From: CAYJCL01 sp964370475
GTDB taxonomy: Bacteria > Bacillota_I > Bacilli_A > RF39 > UBA660
Assembly (NCBI GenBank): GCA_964370475.1
Contig: CAYJJI010000001.1
Location: 62,001-126,000 of the forward strand
Length of the DNA: 64,000 nt
Direction: 5' to 3'
Part shown: in pieces, positions 51,006 through 60,390 of the stretch
Numbering within the stretch: position 1 is the stretch's first letter
Layout of the letters: each line of letters starts with the position of its first letter
The notes under the pieces: generated by a model
Seen by the model: the letters and a program-made list of their open reading frames with translations, nothing else
What the model was told of the DNA's origin: nothing
The model's database searches: none
Translations under genes and position numbers: made by a program

Positions 51006-51729
51006 ATAAACCTCTTTTTTTTATCTCATATTTTATCGGAACCACTTCTTCATTATTTAATATCTTAGAAGGATTCAAAACCGTTAAAACGTTAATAGCC
51101 TCAGAAGACAAAACATTTTTAAGATCATTATAATATTTATAAGTATTATGAGTTCTCCTATGACAATCACTACCTAATAGTTGAATATAACACCCATCAA
51201 TAAGCTTATACATAGTCTTCTTAACATTATTACCATAATACCCAAATAAACTTCCAACATTTCCTTGAAATATAACACCCATTTCAATCAAAGGATCAAG
51301 ATAATGAATATCACTTTGAACGTATTCGTATCTCTCTGGATGAGCAATAACTACTTTAATACCTTTAACATTTAAATTAAAGATAATCTCTGTTAAATTA
51401 TTAATCTTATTTCTAACAGGTAATTCCATTAATAAATACTTAGTACTTAAAAAACTAAGTTCCTCATAGTCCAAACCTTCATCTAAATATACTTCATTAG
51501 CTAAATGTAAATTAATATTTAAATCACTTACATAAGCTTTCAATTGATTAAACTTAATAGTTCTTTCAGTTAATTTCACATCATAAATACTATCTTTTAT
51601 AAAATGAGGAGTAACAAAGATATCAGTAATACCAGCATTTATAGCATTAATTACAATATCTCTACTCTCTTCAATAGAAGTTGAACCATCATCAATATTA
51701 TGAAGTACATGAGAATGTAAATCAATCAT
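50989..51729 (-). CDS. CpsB/YwqE-type tyrosine-protein phosphatase (PHP fold)
   Basis: A 246-residue manganese-dependent phosphatase: MIDLHSHVLHNIDDGS supplies the first metal ligands, then DIFVTPHF, KVVIAHPERYEYV and LLGSDCHRRTHN. In capsule loci it dephosphorylates the tyrosine kinase CpsD/YwqD, controlling polymer length and export. It overlaps the kinase gene by 8 bases and closes the polysaccharide locus. Confidence 0.93.
   Translation of the reverse strand: MIDLHSHVLHNIDDGSTSIEESRDIVINAINAGITDIFVTPHFIKDSIYDVKLTERTIKFNQLKAYVSDLNINLHLANEVYLDEGLDYEELSFLSTKYLLMELPVRNKINNLTEIIFNLNVKGIKVVIAHPERYEYVQSDIHYLDPLIEMGVIFQGNVGSLFGYYGNNVKKTMYKLIDGCYIQLLGSDCHRRTHNTYKYYNDLKNVLSSEAINVLTVLNPSKILNNEEVVPIKYEIKKRGLFSLPR
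50994..51022 (+). terminator. Terminator of polY-yolD
   Basis: GAGGT / ACCTC (50994-51014) with an 11-base loop, followed by eight Ts. The stem is short; it contains the yolD stop and lies within the 3' end of the opposing gene. Confidence 0.55.
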
Positions 51730-52420
51730 TTATATAATAGTTGTTATAATACTTACTTTTTAAAGAAGGTACTTTATTAACAACCACTCCTACTATTTTA
51801 TCATTATAACTTTCAAGTGATTTTTTTGTTTTAATTAATAAATCACTTGGTGTTTGTTTCAAAGCACAAACAATAACTATCTTATCTACTTTATCAGCAA
51901 GTATTAAAGAATCACTAAGTCCATTAATAGGAACACCATCAAGAATTATTAAGTCAAATTCCTTTTTAAAAATATTAAGTAAATCAGAAAATCTCTGAGT
52001 AGATAACATTTCACTAGGATTTGGAGGAACCAAACCTGAAGTTAATAAATATAAATTATTTACTTTAGTTTTATGAATAAAATATCTCTCATAATTCATT
52101 CCTAATCTAAAACTCTCAATAGCTTGATCTCTATTAACAATTAAATTAGATAAACCAATATCTTTCTTAACTCCAAAAATTAAATCTTGACGTCCTCTTC
52201 TTAAATCACAATCAACCAACAAAACTTTCTTGCCTACACTAGCAAAAGTAGCAGATAAGTTAGCAGAAATAAAACTCTTCCCCTCGCCACTTATAGAACT
52301 AGTAATTAAAATAGTTTTAATTTCCTTATCAACTTCACTAAATTGAATATTAGTTCTTAAAGTCTTTATCGCTTCACTAAGAGCAGACTTAGGATTACTT
52401 AAAACAACTAATTCCTTCAT
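51722..52420 (-). CDS. CpsD/YwqD-type bacterial tyrosine kinase
   Basis: A 232-residue BY-kinase: Walker A ITSSISGEGKSFISANLS, Walker A' VLLVDCDLRRGRQ, Walker B LIILDGVP, and a C-terminal Tyr cluster (KYYNNYYIND) that is autophosphorylated. It needs the membrane adaptor encoded upstream (overlap 4 bases) for activation, as in Gram-positive capsule systems. It likely regulates Wzy-dependent polymerisation here. Confidence 0.94.
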   Translation of the reverse strand: MKELVVLSNPKSALSEAIKTLRTNIQFSEVDKEIKTILITSSISGEGKSFISANLSATFASVGKKVLLVDCDLRRGRQDLIFGVKKDIGLSNLIVNRDQAIESFRLGMNYERYFIHKTKVNNLYLLTSGLVPPNPSEMLSTQRFSDLLNIFKKEFDLIILDGVPINGLSDSLILADKVDKIVIVCALKQTPSDLLIKTKKSLESYNDKIVGVVVNKVPSLKSKYYNNYYIND

Positions 52421-53094
52421 TTCTTACCACCTTTTTTCATAGGTACTAAACCAATAATAGTCATCCCTGTCTTTCTTTCAACTTCTTCAACACTCTTTAT
52501 TGTATTATCAACAAAATATAAACTTATAATTAATAACATTGAAAGACCAACACCACTAATCGCTCCTAAACCAATTTGTAAAGAAACATTAACATTATTA
52601 GGATTTTTAGATTTATCAGCATAATCAATTACATTAATGTTCTCAATAGAATAAATTTCTACAATCTCTTCCATAAAAACATCAGCAATCTCATTAGCTA
52701 AATCCTTAGCTACACTCTTATCTTCATGAACAACACTAATATTAATAAGTTCAGTATCACTCTTATTAGTAACACTAATATACTCCCCAACTTGATTATA
52801 AGACTCATCTAAATCTAAATTATCAGTAACTTGGTTCAAAACTCTCTTACTCTTCATTATTTCACTATAAGTAGCAACCAACTTTTCATTAATTACTAAA
52901 TCATTTTGAGTAATACCACCTTCAGTATCATTACTCATAGTTAAAACCATCGTCGCAGTTGATTCATATGTAGGTACTTGAAACACAAAAGTATATAATA
53001 TAGAAGCTAATAAACATAGAAAAACAATAATACTAAATATTATTATCTTCGATTTAAAATACTCCCATAAATCTTCAAAATTTAATTCTTCCAT
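52417..53094 (-). CDS. Wzz/CapA-type chain-length and kinase-adaptor protein
   Basis: A 225-residue membrane protein with two helices (about 17-38 and 170-193) flanking an extracytoplasmic Wzz domain, and a short cytoplasmic C-terminus (GMTIIGLVPMKKGGKK). This is the Gram-positive CapA/CpsC arrangement, where the adaptor is separate from the kinase. It activates CpsD and sets polysaccharide chain length. Confidence 0.88.
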   Translation of the reverse strand: MEELNFEDLWEYFKSKIIIFSIIVFLCLLASILYTFVFQVPTYESTATMVLTMSNDTEGGITQNDLVINEKLVATYSEIMKSKRVLNQVTDNLDLDESYNQVGEYISVTNKSDTELINISVVHEDKSVAKDLANEIADVFMEEIVEIYSIENINVIDYADKSKNPNNVNVSLQIGLGAISGVGLSMLLIISLYFVDNTIKSVEEVERKTGMTIIGLVPMKKGGKK

Positions 53095-53123
53095 TTTTAT
53101 TCCCCATTTATTCTTATAAAATA

Positions 53124-53228
53124 TTATTCTTTATTATTAAAATCCATTTGATCATCAAAATCACTACCCGATTTTAACATCATCATAAATATTACAAATA
53201 CAACTAACAATATAATTGTTACTATCAT
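53124..53228 (-). CDS. Small membrane protein, 34 residues
   Basis: A short frame behind AAGGTGA: MIVTIILLVVFVIFMMML, then a polar tail (KSGSDFDDQMDFNNKE). It is one helix and an acidic tail, and lies directly behind a good promoter between vanZ-like and wzz. The Shine-Dalgarno and position support expression; no family known. It could be a modulator of the polysaccharide machinery. Confidence 0.55.
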   Translation of the reverse strand: MIVTIILLVVFVIFMMMLKSGSDFDDQMDFNNKE

Positions 53229-53257
53229 ATATATCACCTTCTATTATCAATAAATAT

Positions 53258-53286
53258 ATTATAGCATCAATAAAACCATTAATCAA
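53258..53286 (-). promoter_or_regulatory. Internal promoter for small ORF-wzz-cpsD-cpsB
   Basis: Minus-strand TTGATT (53281-53286), 17-bp spacer ending TGC, TATAAT (53258-53263), overlapping the end of the vanZ-like gene. Confidence 0.7.
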
Positions 53287-53689
53287 TTAATACTTTGTTA
53301 ACTAAATAATTAACAATTAAAATCCCTATTGAAGCTCCAATACTATCTAATAATACATCACTTATCTGCCCACTTCTTCCTGGTATTAATAACTGATGTA
53401 CCTCATCACTAATAGCATACAAACTACAAAAGACAAAAGATATTAAAACTACTCTCTTAATCCTAAACTCTAAAAAAGTCAAATAACTCAAAATACCTAA
53501 TCCAAAATAAACTAAAAAATGAGCTGACTTCCTAATAAGAAAAGACAAATCTAAATTATCAGTATTACCACCTACAAAAACAATTACAGAATCAGACAAC
53601 TCAGTAGAAGTACTTCCAGCTTGATGAGAAAAAATAAATATAATACTAATATATATTAATAATATAACTATTAAAATAATTTTTTTCAT
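53279..53689 (-). CDS. VanZ-like membrane protein
   Basis: A 136-residue protein with about four helices and the VanZ pattern: FSHQAGSTSTELSD after the first helix, RKSAHFLVYFGLGILSYL, and SDEVHQLLIPGRSGQISDVLLDSIGA (shown in part). VanZ-like proteins occur in glycopeptide resistance and in many polysaccharide loci, with unknown chemistry. It overlaps the upstream gene by 4 bases. Confidence 0.88.
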   Translation of the reverse strand: MKKIILIVILLIYISIIFIFSHQAGSTSTELSDSVIVFVGGNTDNLDLSFLIRKSAHFLVYFGLGILSYLTFLEFRIKRVVLISFVFCSLYAISDEVHQLLIPGRSGQISDVLLDSIGASIGILIVNYLVNKVLID

Positions 53690-54810
53690 TTAATAAATTT
53701 CCTCACTACTTTTTTCATAAGTACTACTGGTAATTTATATACTGGTACCTTAATTCTATATCTTTTATATAACTCATTAAAAGATAATTCATCTATCTTA
53801 GAAAATAATTCATCTACACACTTTCTCTTCGAAGGAGATTCAATCATAGCTTTATTATATTTAATACCCATAGAGCTATCAATTTCTCTAGATATTAAAT
53901 CATTACTTATATTATTATATAATTCCATTCCTTTAGAAGAATTAATTAATACAAAAGATAAACCCTTATTATCATCCATTTCAGGCACTATATTAGGTGA
54001 ACCCCATAAATCAGCTAACGTTATATCAGAACTTCTACTAAGACCTCTAGAAGAACATTTATAGCAACTATCCCTAAGTATTAAATCTTTTAAAAACATA
54101 TGCATATACTTATCCTTATTTAATAAAACAACAGATTCATCAACTCTAAGTCCAAACAACTTCCAACCAGTTCCCTTATCCCTAAAATTAATATTTTTAG
54201 GATTCAAATAATTCTCCGTTAAATATTTATTCCACATTTTAGGAGAAGGACATCCATGACAAATAATATCTTGAGTAATTAAATTACTATAATCCTTTCT
54301 TAAATACTTAGTTAATCCATCAATTTGACAAGGAGTACCAGTAAATAAAACTAATCTCCCTTCATCTAATTCCTTCTTTGCTAATATAAAAGAATCTTTA
54401 AGATAACTCTGTAAATATTTAGAAGTACGTAACTTATATAAATCATTTAAATTATCAACCATTATATGATTAACAAAAAAATCATCATCAAAAGCAGCTC
54501 CAAATACACATCCTCCATTATTAATAACATAGGAAGCTATAACCGAAAAAATTCCCCCTGAACTACTATTAAGTCTTACATTCTCATCCATAGAATAACA
54601 AGCAAAAGACTTAATAATTTCTCCAGATCTTTCATTACTAATACTAGGACAAACCTTCTTACAAAGATTACAATCTATACATTTTTCATCATTAATATCA
54701 GGATATAAAAAACCACATCCATTATCATTCATTGATATAGCATTTTTAGGACATACACTATAACAAGCACTACATCCAGAACATTTAGACTTACTAACTA
54801 TTTCTTCCAT
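53686..54810 (-). CDS. FrhB/F420-dehydrogenase-beta-like ferredoxin protein of polysaccharide locus
   Basis: A 374-residue protein with two [4Fe-4S] motifs at the N-terminus (CSGCSACYSVCP, CIDCNLCKKVCP) and the FrhB-type N and C domains (SSGGIFSVIASYVI, FTGTPCQIDGL, DLWGSPN). Such genes accompany polysaccharide pyruvyl transferases in many exopolysaccharide clusters, as here (57188-58264). F420 use is unlikely in this lineage. A redox step in sugar modification is inferred. It overlaps the GT2 gene by 13 bases. Confidence 0.85.
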   Translation of the reverse strand: MEEIVSKSKCSGCSACYSVCPKNAISMNDNGCGFLYPDINDEKCIDCNLCKKVCPSISNERSGEIIKSFACYSMDENVRLNSSSGGIFSVIASYVINNGGCVFGAAFDDDFFVNHIMVDNLNDLYKLRTSKYLQSYLKDSFILAKKELDEGRLVLFTGTPCQIDGLTKYLRKDYSNLITQDIICHGCPSPKMWNKYLTENYLNPKNINFRDKGTGWKLFGLRVDESVVLLNKDKYMHMFLKDLILRDSCYKCSSRGLSRSSDITLADLWGSPNIVPEMDDNKGLSFVLINSSKGMELYNNISNDLISREIDSSMGIKYNKAMIESPSKRKCVDELFSKIDELSFNELYKRYRIKVPVYKLPVVLMKKVVRKFIK

Positions 54811-55655
54811 AATACACCCTTAATAAAGTATTTAATCGTAAAGATCATAATATCTTTCTTAATTTTCTTATCAATAATTTTAACATATTTATTAAGTTCC
54901 TTCTTATCTATAATAAACTTACTAATAGTACTAACTATAATACTTCTAAATCCATTAAATCTAGATATACTCTTCTCAAAATCTAAATTACTCCTAGAAT
55001 GACTTCCCTTACGTACAACATAATTATAAACACTTACATCTAAATTCTTACACTTATTAAAATAAAGCATTGGCAAAATCATTTGCCAATTTTGCCCTTG
55101 TCTAGAAACATATATATCTAATCCGTTATTACGAAGTTTAAATTCATTAAAATCAATCATCATAATACCAGGAAAACATTTAACATTATCAGATACTAAC
55201 ATATAATCTAAAAACAAATCTTCCTTATTAAAATCTTTAGGTTTCTCTAAACTTAAAACCTTTAAATCAACTTCATCAACAAAAGTAGCAAAACCTCTAA
55301 CAGCTTTATAAGAAGAATTATTACTCAAAAAATTAGCTAACAACTCTATTGAATCAGGATTATAAAAATCATCACTATCCGGCCAAATCAAATAGTCTCC
55401 ACTAACATGTTTCAATCCATTATTAATAGCACTAGCTTGACCACCATTATCTTGGTATATATAAGTTAAAACAACTCCTCTATCCATAAATTTAGATACA
55501 TATTGGAGAACAATATCTTTAGTTCCATCAGTCGAACCATCATCAACAACAATTACTTCAAAATTACTATAAGTTTGAAGTAATAAAGAATCTAAAAATC
55601 TTCCCACATAACTACAACCATTGTAACATGGAGTTAAAACACTAACTTTTTTCAT
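54798..55655 (-). CDS. Family 2 glycosyltransferase
   Basis: A 285-residue GT-A enzyme: VSVLTPCYNGCSYVGRFLDSL, VIVVDDGSTDGT, NGGQASAINNGL and the metal-binding LIWPDSDDFYNPDS. The C-terminus is basic with a hydrophobic patch suited to membrane contact. It should add one sugar to the lipid-linked repeat unit. Translated with the FrhB-like gene; the linkage cannot be told from sequence. Confidence 0.9.
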   Translation of the reverse strand: MKKVSVLTPCYNGCSYVGRFLDSLLLQTYSNFEVIVVDDGSTDGTKDIVLQYVSKFMDRGVVLTYIYQDNGGQASAINNGLKHVSGDYLIWPDSDDFYNPDSIELLANFLSNNSSYKAVRGFATFVDEVDLKVLSLEKPKDFNKEDLFLDYMLVSDNVKCFPGIMMIDFNEFKLRNNGLDIYVSRQGQNWQMILPMLYFNKCKNLDVSVYNYVVRKGSHSRSNLDFEKSISRFNGFRSIIVSTISKFIIDKKELNKYVKIIDKKIKKDIMIFTIKYFIKGVLWKK

Positions 55656-55657
55656 AA

Positions 55658-57178
55658 CTACTTTCTCCTTAAAACATTATTTAATAATATATCCTTAACA
55701 ACAACAAATTCTTTTCTCTTACGATAAAATATCAAAAAGAATATAACATTAATAAACAATATAACTATAAAAATAACAATCGCATTTAATATTGTGTTCT
55801 CTATATTTATAAAATTAATAATTACATATATAAATAATCCTTGCGATAAAACTACTATTAAATTAAATATTTCACTAAGATAATAAGACCTAACACTTCT
55901 TTTAAAAACATGCTTATATACAATATAAGGTCTCAACCAAGAAACAACAAACAAACTAGATACTAAAGTACCAATAAATACTCCAGCTAATCCAATAATA
56001 TTAACAAGTATTAAAGAAACTGAAAGATTAACTACTGCTTGAATTAATGGTACATACTTATCTTCATCATATAAACCAGCAGAACTCTTAGCAACACTTA
56101 AAGGAACTCTTAATAAAGTTAAATAAAAATTAATAACTATAATAACTACTATATAAAAATCTATTAAATACTTTCCACCAATCCATAATTCTATAAAAGG
56201 ATTAATTAAAAATAACAAACATAAAGTAACAAATCCAAACGATATAGTACCTATAAAATTCATAACTTTAAATTTATCATAAACAACTTCTTCATCTGCA
56301 CTAGCAATTAAATTACCAAAAGAAGCAGTAACATTAGTAAATACAATTGTAAAAAAAGTCATAGCCATAGTAATTAACAAATAATAATTAGCATATAAAC
56401 CTACTAAAGCTAATCCCAAAAAAGCAGATATAATAATATTATCAGTACCATTAACTGCATAATCCCCTACTTTATGCCATACCATAGCTTTAACATTTTT
56501 ACTTATAATCTTTTTATCTTTTAAACTAACTTTCTTAACATTTTTACTAGTTAAATAAGGATAATCCCTATTTATAAAACTATTAATAATATAATTTTCA
56601 AATATTACTACTATTACTTGAAGTATTAAAAATAATAAATAATTTTTAGAAATTAATAAAACCCCAATTTGTAATATATATAGTAAAATCTTAAAAAAAG
56701 ACGTATATTTAACTAACTTATAATTTTTTTGATCAGCTATAATTAAAGTTCTCTTATATGAGAAAAAATAAGGAATAACAGAACTTAATAAAAATACAAC
56801 ATAATAAATATAAGTATGTTCAAATAAATTAATATCTGTTATAAATATACGTAAAAAAGGTATTAATAAAAGACCAAGACCTAATACAGCCAAACCTATT
56901 TTAAAATACAACTTTTTATATAAATACATTAGAGATTTAATATTCTCTTTGTTACCATCAGCTAAAGGCTTATAAAGACTATATCCTATAGCAGTCCCTA
57001 CTCCTAACTCAGCAAGTGATAACATCCCAATAATATTAATAAAAATACTATTAAGACCTAATAATTCATTACCTAAAACATATATAAATACAGTTCTAAG
57101 AATAAAATTAGCTATAAAATTAAGAACAGTAAACAATAACGAATTACTAATATTCTTAATAGAATTATTTATTCTCAT
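55658..57178 (-). CDS. wzx: Wzx-type polysaccharide flippase
   Basis: A 506-residue MATE/MOP-superfamily protein with about 12-14 helices. The N-terminal helix pair (LLFTVLNFIANFILRTVFIY, shown alone) and LAELGVGTAIGYSLYKPLA are typical of oligosaccharide flippases (RfbX/PST). It should flip undecaprenyl-linked repeat units across the membrane. It sits in the middle of the glycosyltransferase genes. Confidence 0.9.
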   Translation of the reverse strand: MRINNSIKNISNSLLFTVLNFIANFILRTVFIYVLGNELLGLNSIFINIIGMLSLAELGVGTAIGYSLYKPLADGNKENIKSLMYLYKKLYFKIGLAVLGLGLLLIPFLRIFITDINLFEHTYIYYVVFLLSSVIPYFFSYKRTLIIADQKNYKLVKYTSFFKILLYILQIGVLLISKNYLLFLILQVIVVIFENYIINSFINRDYPYLTSKNVKKVSLKDKKIISKNVKAMVWHKVGDYAVNGTDNIIISAFLGLALVGLYANYYLLITMAMTFFTIVFTNVTASFGNLIASADEEVVYDKFKVMNFIGTISFGFVTLCLLFLINPFIELWIGGKYLIDFYIVVIIVINFYLTLLRVPLSVAKSSAGLYDEDKYVPLIQAVVNLSVSLILVNIIGLAGVFIGTLVSSLFVVSWLRPYIVYKHVFKRSVRSYYLSEIFNLIVVLSQGLFIYVIINFINIENTILNAIVIFIVILFINVIFFLIFYRKRKEFVVVKDILLNNVLRRK

Positions 57179-57187
57179 ATATACCTC

Positions 57188-58264
57188 CTACAATAAATTA
57201 TTATTTAAATAATCAATACCTTTAAGTCTTTCTTTTTCTAATATAATATCAACATTTTTATAATCAATATTATTAACATCATCAATTTCAAACTTATTTA
57301 AAAGAGTATCAATTCTCGACCTAGTTTTACCCTTAGTATCAGTTCTAGAAAAAACTTTAAAATCTCTATGAAATATTAACGAAAAAACTACAGCATGAAA
57401 TGAATCAGTATAAACATTTAAAGAATGTTTAATTAAATATAAAAACTCAGCAGGTCCACAATTATAATACTTATAATTAACCTTATCATTAAGTTTAATC
57501 CAAATACAATTATACTTCTTACAATATTCATTAATCTCTTTAACAACACTATCACTAGGTTTACTTAAAAAATAAGATACAACAAAACGCTCATTATCTA
57601 ATTGAAGCGGTTTTTTACTAACAAATTTCCAATCATTAGCAGATAAAAGCATTGTAGGATCTACTAATACAACAGAATCATTAGTCTTTAATATATTATC
57701 AACTATAACCTTACCTGCATCTTCACGAACAGATATACTTTTAAAGTTTCTTAAACCACTCTCATATCTTTCAGCCTCACCAATAGGTAATTCACTTACA
57801 CCAAAAGACGCAGCATAAGTAATGTTTTTTTCTTTTTTAGAAAAAGAAGCAAAACCAACATACTTATTTCGCGTAATTCCCGTATTCCATATTTGATCAC
57901 TTCCAACAACGTTATAATCATAACTAGAATCCAACTCTTCTAATTCCGAAGAACCTAAGACTAAATTAGAATAACATTTATCAGTATATTTAAAATTATT
58001 ATTAAATCCATCAAAATTATTCTTTCTGTCTTCCATAATCTTCTTCGGAATCAATAAACTAAGAATTTTATCTTTAATAATTTTATATAGTTTTACAAAA
58101 CTAAAATTAGTTAAATTTCTTTTCTTTAATTCACTAACATTATACTTAAGTACATAAGCTTCTTTATCTAAAGATTCTATTGTTTTAGCTAAAGCAAAAT
58201 TCTGTAACTTATTACCATAGTTATAATTCCCAAATAAACTAATTATTAAAACTTTCAACTTCAT
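57188..58264 (-). CDS. Polysaccharide pyruvyl transferase family protein
   Basis: A 358-residue member of the WcaK/CsaB-like family: SLFGNYNYGNKLQNFAL near the N-terminus, VVGSDQIWNTG, ITYAASFGVSELP, VREDAGKVI, DPTMLL and YTDSFHAVVFSLIFHRDF. Pyruvyl transferases add ketal-linked pyruvate, giving negative charge to the polymer. Its pairing with an FrhB-like protein is recurrent. It overlaps the Wzy-like gene by 26 bases. Confidence 0.87.
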   Translation of the reverse strand: MKLKVLIISLFGNYNYGNKLQNFALAKTIESLDKEAYVLKYNVSELKKRNLTNFSFVKLYKIIKDKILSLLIPKKIMEDRKNNFDGFNNNFKYTDKCYSNLVLGSSELEELDSSYDYNVVGSDQIWNTGITRNKYVGFASFSKKEKNITYAASFGVSELPIGEAERYESGLRNFKSISVREDAGKVIVDNILKTNDSVVLVDPTMLLSANDWKFVSKKPLQLDNERFVVSYFLSKPSDSVVKEINEYCKKYNCIWIKLNDKVNYKYYNCGPAEFLYLIKHSLNVYTDSFHAVVFSLIFHRDFKVFSRTDTKGKTRSRIDTLLNKFEIDDVNNIDYKNVDIILEKERLKGIDYLNNNLL

Positions 58265-59309
58265 GACTCTCTCCTTTTATAAATTTATAAACTAATAACA
58301 TAAAAACCGGATTAATATAAAATGCAACAGTACTCTCAAACATTCCATAAATTAAAAACGGTAAAATAAATAACTTTTCACTTGAACTTAATTTAACTTT
58401 TGAAAACAAATAATAATAAAGTATATAAATACCTATACCTACTATAATACCAGATTCAAAGAAATATATTAAGTATAAATTATCTACTGGATAATCAACA
58501 ATATTAGAACTCATAATACTTCCAAAGTTAATACCACTCAAATAATCATTCCAATATAAAAATCTATTTGAAGTAGCATCATTTAAAATATTCCCAATTT
58601 CCCCAAAAAACAGAGCTAATAAAACCGATCCTATAAAAAATACAATCATCAAATATTTAAAATTAATCTTCTCAATAACCTTAATTACTTTTTTAAAATT
58701 TAATAAAGAAATAGTAATTAACAACGTTAATAAACCAGTTCTTGTATGAGTGAAATTATATAAAACTAAAGAAATTCCTAAAATAAATCCAAAAGAAATT
58801 TTATTAAGTCCATAAAGATAAATATAAGAAATAACTATTGGAAAAAAATGAATAAAAACTGCATTAACTCCTGAAAATCCAAGACTATTTCTAAGAACAT
58901 ATTCCCCATCATATAATCTATAATATATATCACTCTCTAAAACCCCTACAAAACTAAATAACAAAACTAACGAAAAACAAACTAAAGATGCTATAAAATA
59001 GTGTTTAATTAATATTTTAGATTCCTTTTTTACAAAGACAATAGCTAATAAAAAAGGAATAATAAAATGTAATAAACCAGTTAAAAAAGATAAAATCAAA
59101 CACAAAAAACCAATAATAAAAATTTTTATTACAATTTTCTTTTTCATAATCTTAGAAAATCCACAAAATAAAGCAACAACAAAAGTAATTCCTATTAAAA
59201 ATACAAAATAAAGTTGTGGAATATTAAATAACATTTCCAAATATTGAAAACTAATAGATATAAAAATAATTAAAAAGTATAAACAATTTAAAACACTAAT
59301 CTTTTTCAT
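58239..59309 (-). CDS. wzy: Wzy-like polysaccharide polymerase
   Basis: A 356-residue protein with about ten to twelve hydrophobic helices and one larger exterior loop containing SNRFLYWNDYLSGINFG, the arrangement of O-antigen polymerases and ligases. Sequence similarity in this class is weak, so the call rests on topology and on the Wzx, Wzz and priming enzymes around it. AGGTGATAAAT selects ATG 59309, three codons inside the open frame. Confidence 0.78.
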   Translation of the reverse strand: MKKISVLNCLYFLIIFISISFQYLEMLFNIPQLYFVFLIGITFVVALFCGFSKIMKKKIVIKIFIIGFLCLILSFLTGLLHFIIPFLLAIVFVKKESKILIKHYFIASLVCFSLVLLFSFVGVLESDIYYRLYDGEYVLRNSLGFSGVNAVFIHFFPIVISYIYLYGLNKISFGFILGISLVLYNFTHTRTGLLTLLITISLLNFKKVIKVIEKINFKYLMIVFFIGSVLLALFFGEIGNILNDATSNRFLYWNDYLSGINFGSIMSSNIVDYPVDNLYLIYFFESGIIVGIGIYILYYYLFSKVKLSSSEKLFILPFLIYGMFESTVAFYINPVFMLLVYKFIKGESHEVESFNN

Positions 59310-60390
59310 ATTTATCACCTAATTTAATATAAATATCTTCTAACTTTAAAACTTCTTTACTTATATCATAATCATCACTAGTTACACTATTAACTTTTCT
59401 AACTTTATCAGTATACAACTCTTTTAATTTTAAAACCCAACTATTTATATTATTCAAATCACAAAATCTTATTGATTTACTAATTACAACTTCTTTAGGT
59501 ATAACACCCTTTGAAGCAATACATTCAATTCCGTTATATTGAGCTTCAATTAATACCATACCAAGTCCCTCAGATAAAGAAGGTAATAAAAAACAATCCA
59601 TCATTTGATAATAATCCTGACACTTATCAGTCTCATCAATAAAAATAACATCATCAATTATTCCTTTATCAATACAATAATTCTTAACATTATCTTTAAG
59701 TTCACCATTTCCTACCATCATTAATTTAGCATTATGTTTTTTGTTAAATTTAACAAAAACATCAACTAAAAACTTATGATTTTTAATTCTGGAAAATCTT
59801 CCAACATGCCCAATTACAAACTCTTTTTTCAAACTATATTTATTACGCATTAACTTTCTCATATCAGGACTAAATAAATACTTATTTTTATCTATAGCAT
59901 TATTAACAATTATAAATTCTTTATTACCAAATAAATAATTACCAGCTTCTTTAGAACAAGCTAAAAAATTATCACTATTATAAAGAGCCATATACTTTAA
60001 AATAGTATTCCTCGGATACTTTAAAATAGATTCTGATAAAGAAATAGAATGACTATGTAAAATTTTAACAACATTTTTTGGATACATAAAATGGAAAGCT
60101 GCTAGATTAGTCGAATGACAATGAATTATATCAAACTTTTCTCTAGAATAAAATTCCTTAATTTTCTTAATTGACCCATTAAAAAACTTGATATTAGGTA
60201 AACTATATATCTTTATTTTCTTTTTAATTAATTCTTTAGCATAAGGAGTAGTACTATCATCATGAACAATAACTGACACTTCAAATTTAGATAAATCCAT
60301 ATTACTAACAAAATTATATACAAAATTAGCTACCCCATTACAAGAAGCCAACGAAGGTAATACATGTAAAATTTTAATTTTATTCATCAT
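59296..60390 (-). CDS. Family 4 glycosyltransferase
   Basis: A 364-residue GT-B enzyme. LHVLPSLASCNGVANFVYNF opens the acceptor domain, IIHCHSTNLAAFHF follows, and the donor domain has IGHVGRFSRIKNHKFLVDV and LLPSLSEGLGMVLIEAQ with the E-x7-E pattern. It should transfer a sugar with retention. Its ATG overlaps the upstream TGA (ATGA) and GGAGAAGG provides the ribosome site. Confidence 0.93.
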   Translation of the reverse strand: MMNKIKILHVLPSLASCNGVANFVYNFVSNMDLSKFEVSVIVHDDSTTPYAKELIKKKIKIYSLPNIKFFNGSIKKIKEFYSREKFDIIHCHSTNLAAFHFMYPKNVVKILHSHSISLSESILKYPRNTILKYMALYNSDNFLACSKEAGNYLFGNKEFIIVNNAIDKNKYLFSPDMRKLMRNKYSLKKEFVIGHVGRFSRIKNHKFLVDVFVKFNKKHNAKLMMVGNGELKDNVKNYCIDKGIIDDVIFIDETDKCQDYYQMMDCFLLPSLSEGLGMVLIEAQYNGIECIASKGVIPKEVVISKSIRFCDLNNINSWVLKLKELYTDKVRKVNSVTSDDYDISKEVLKLEDIYIKLGDKYEKD

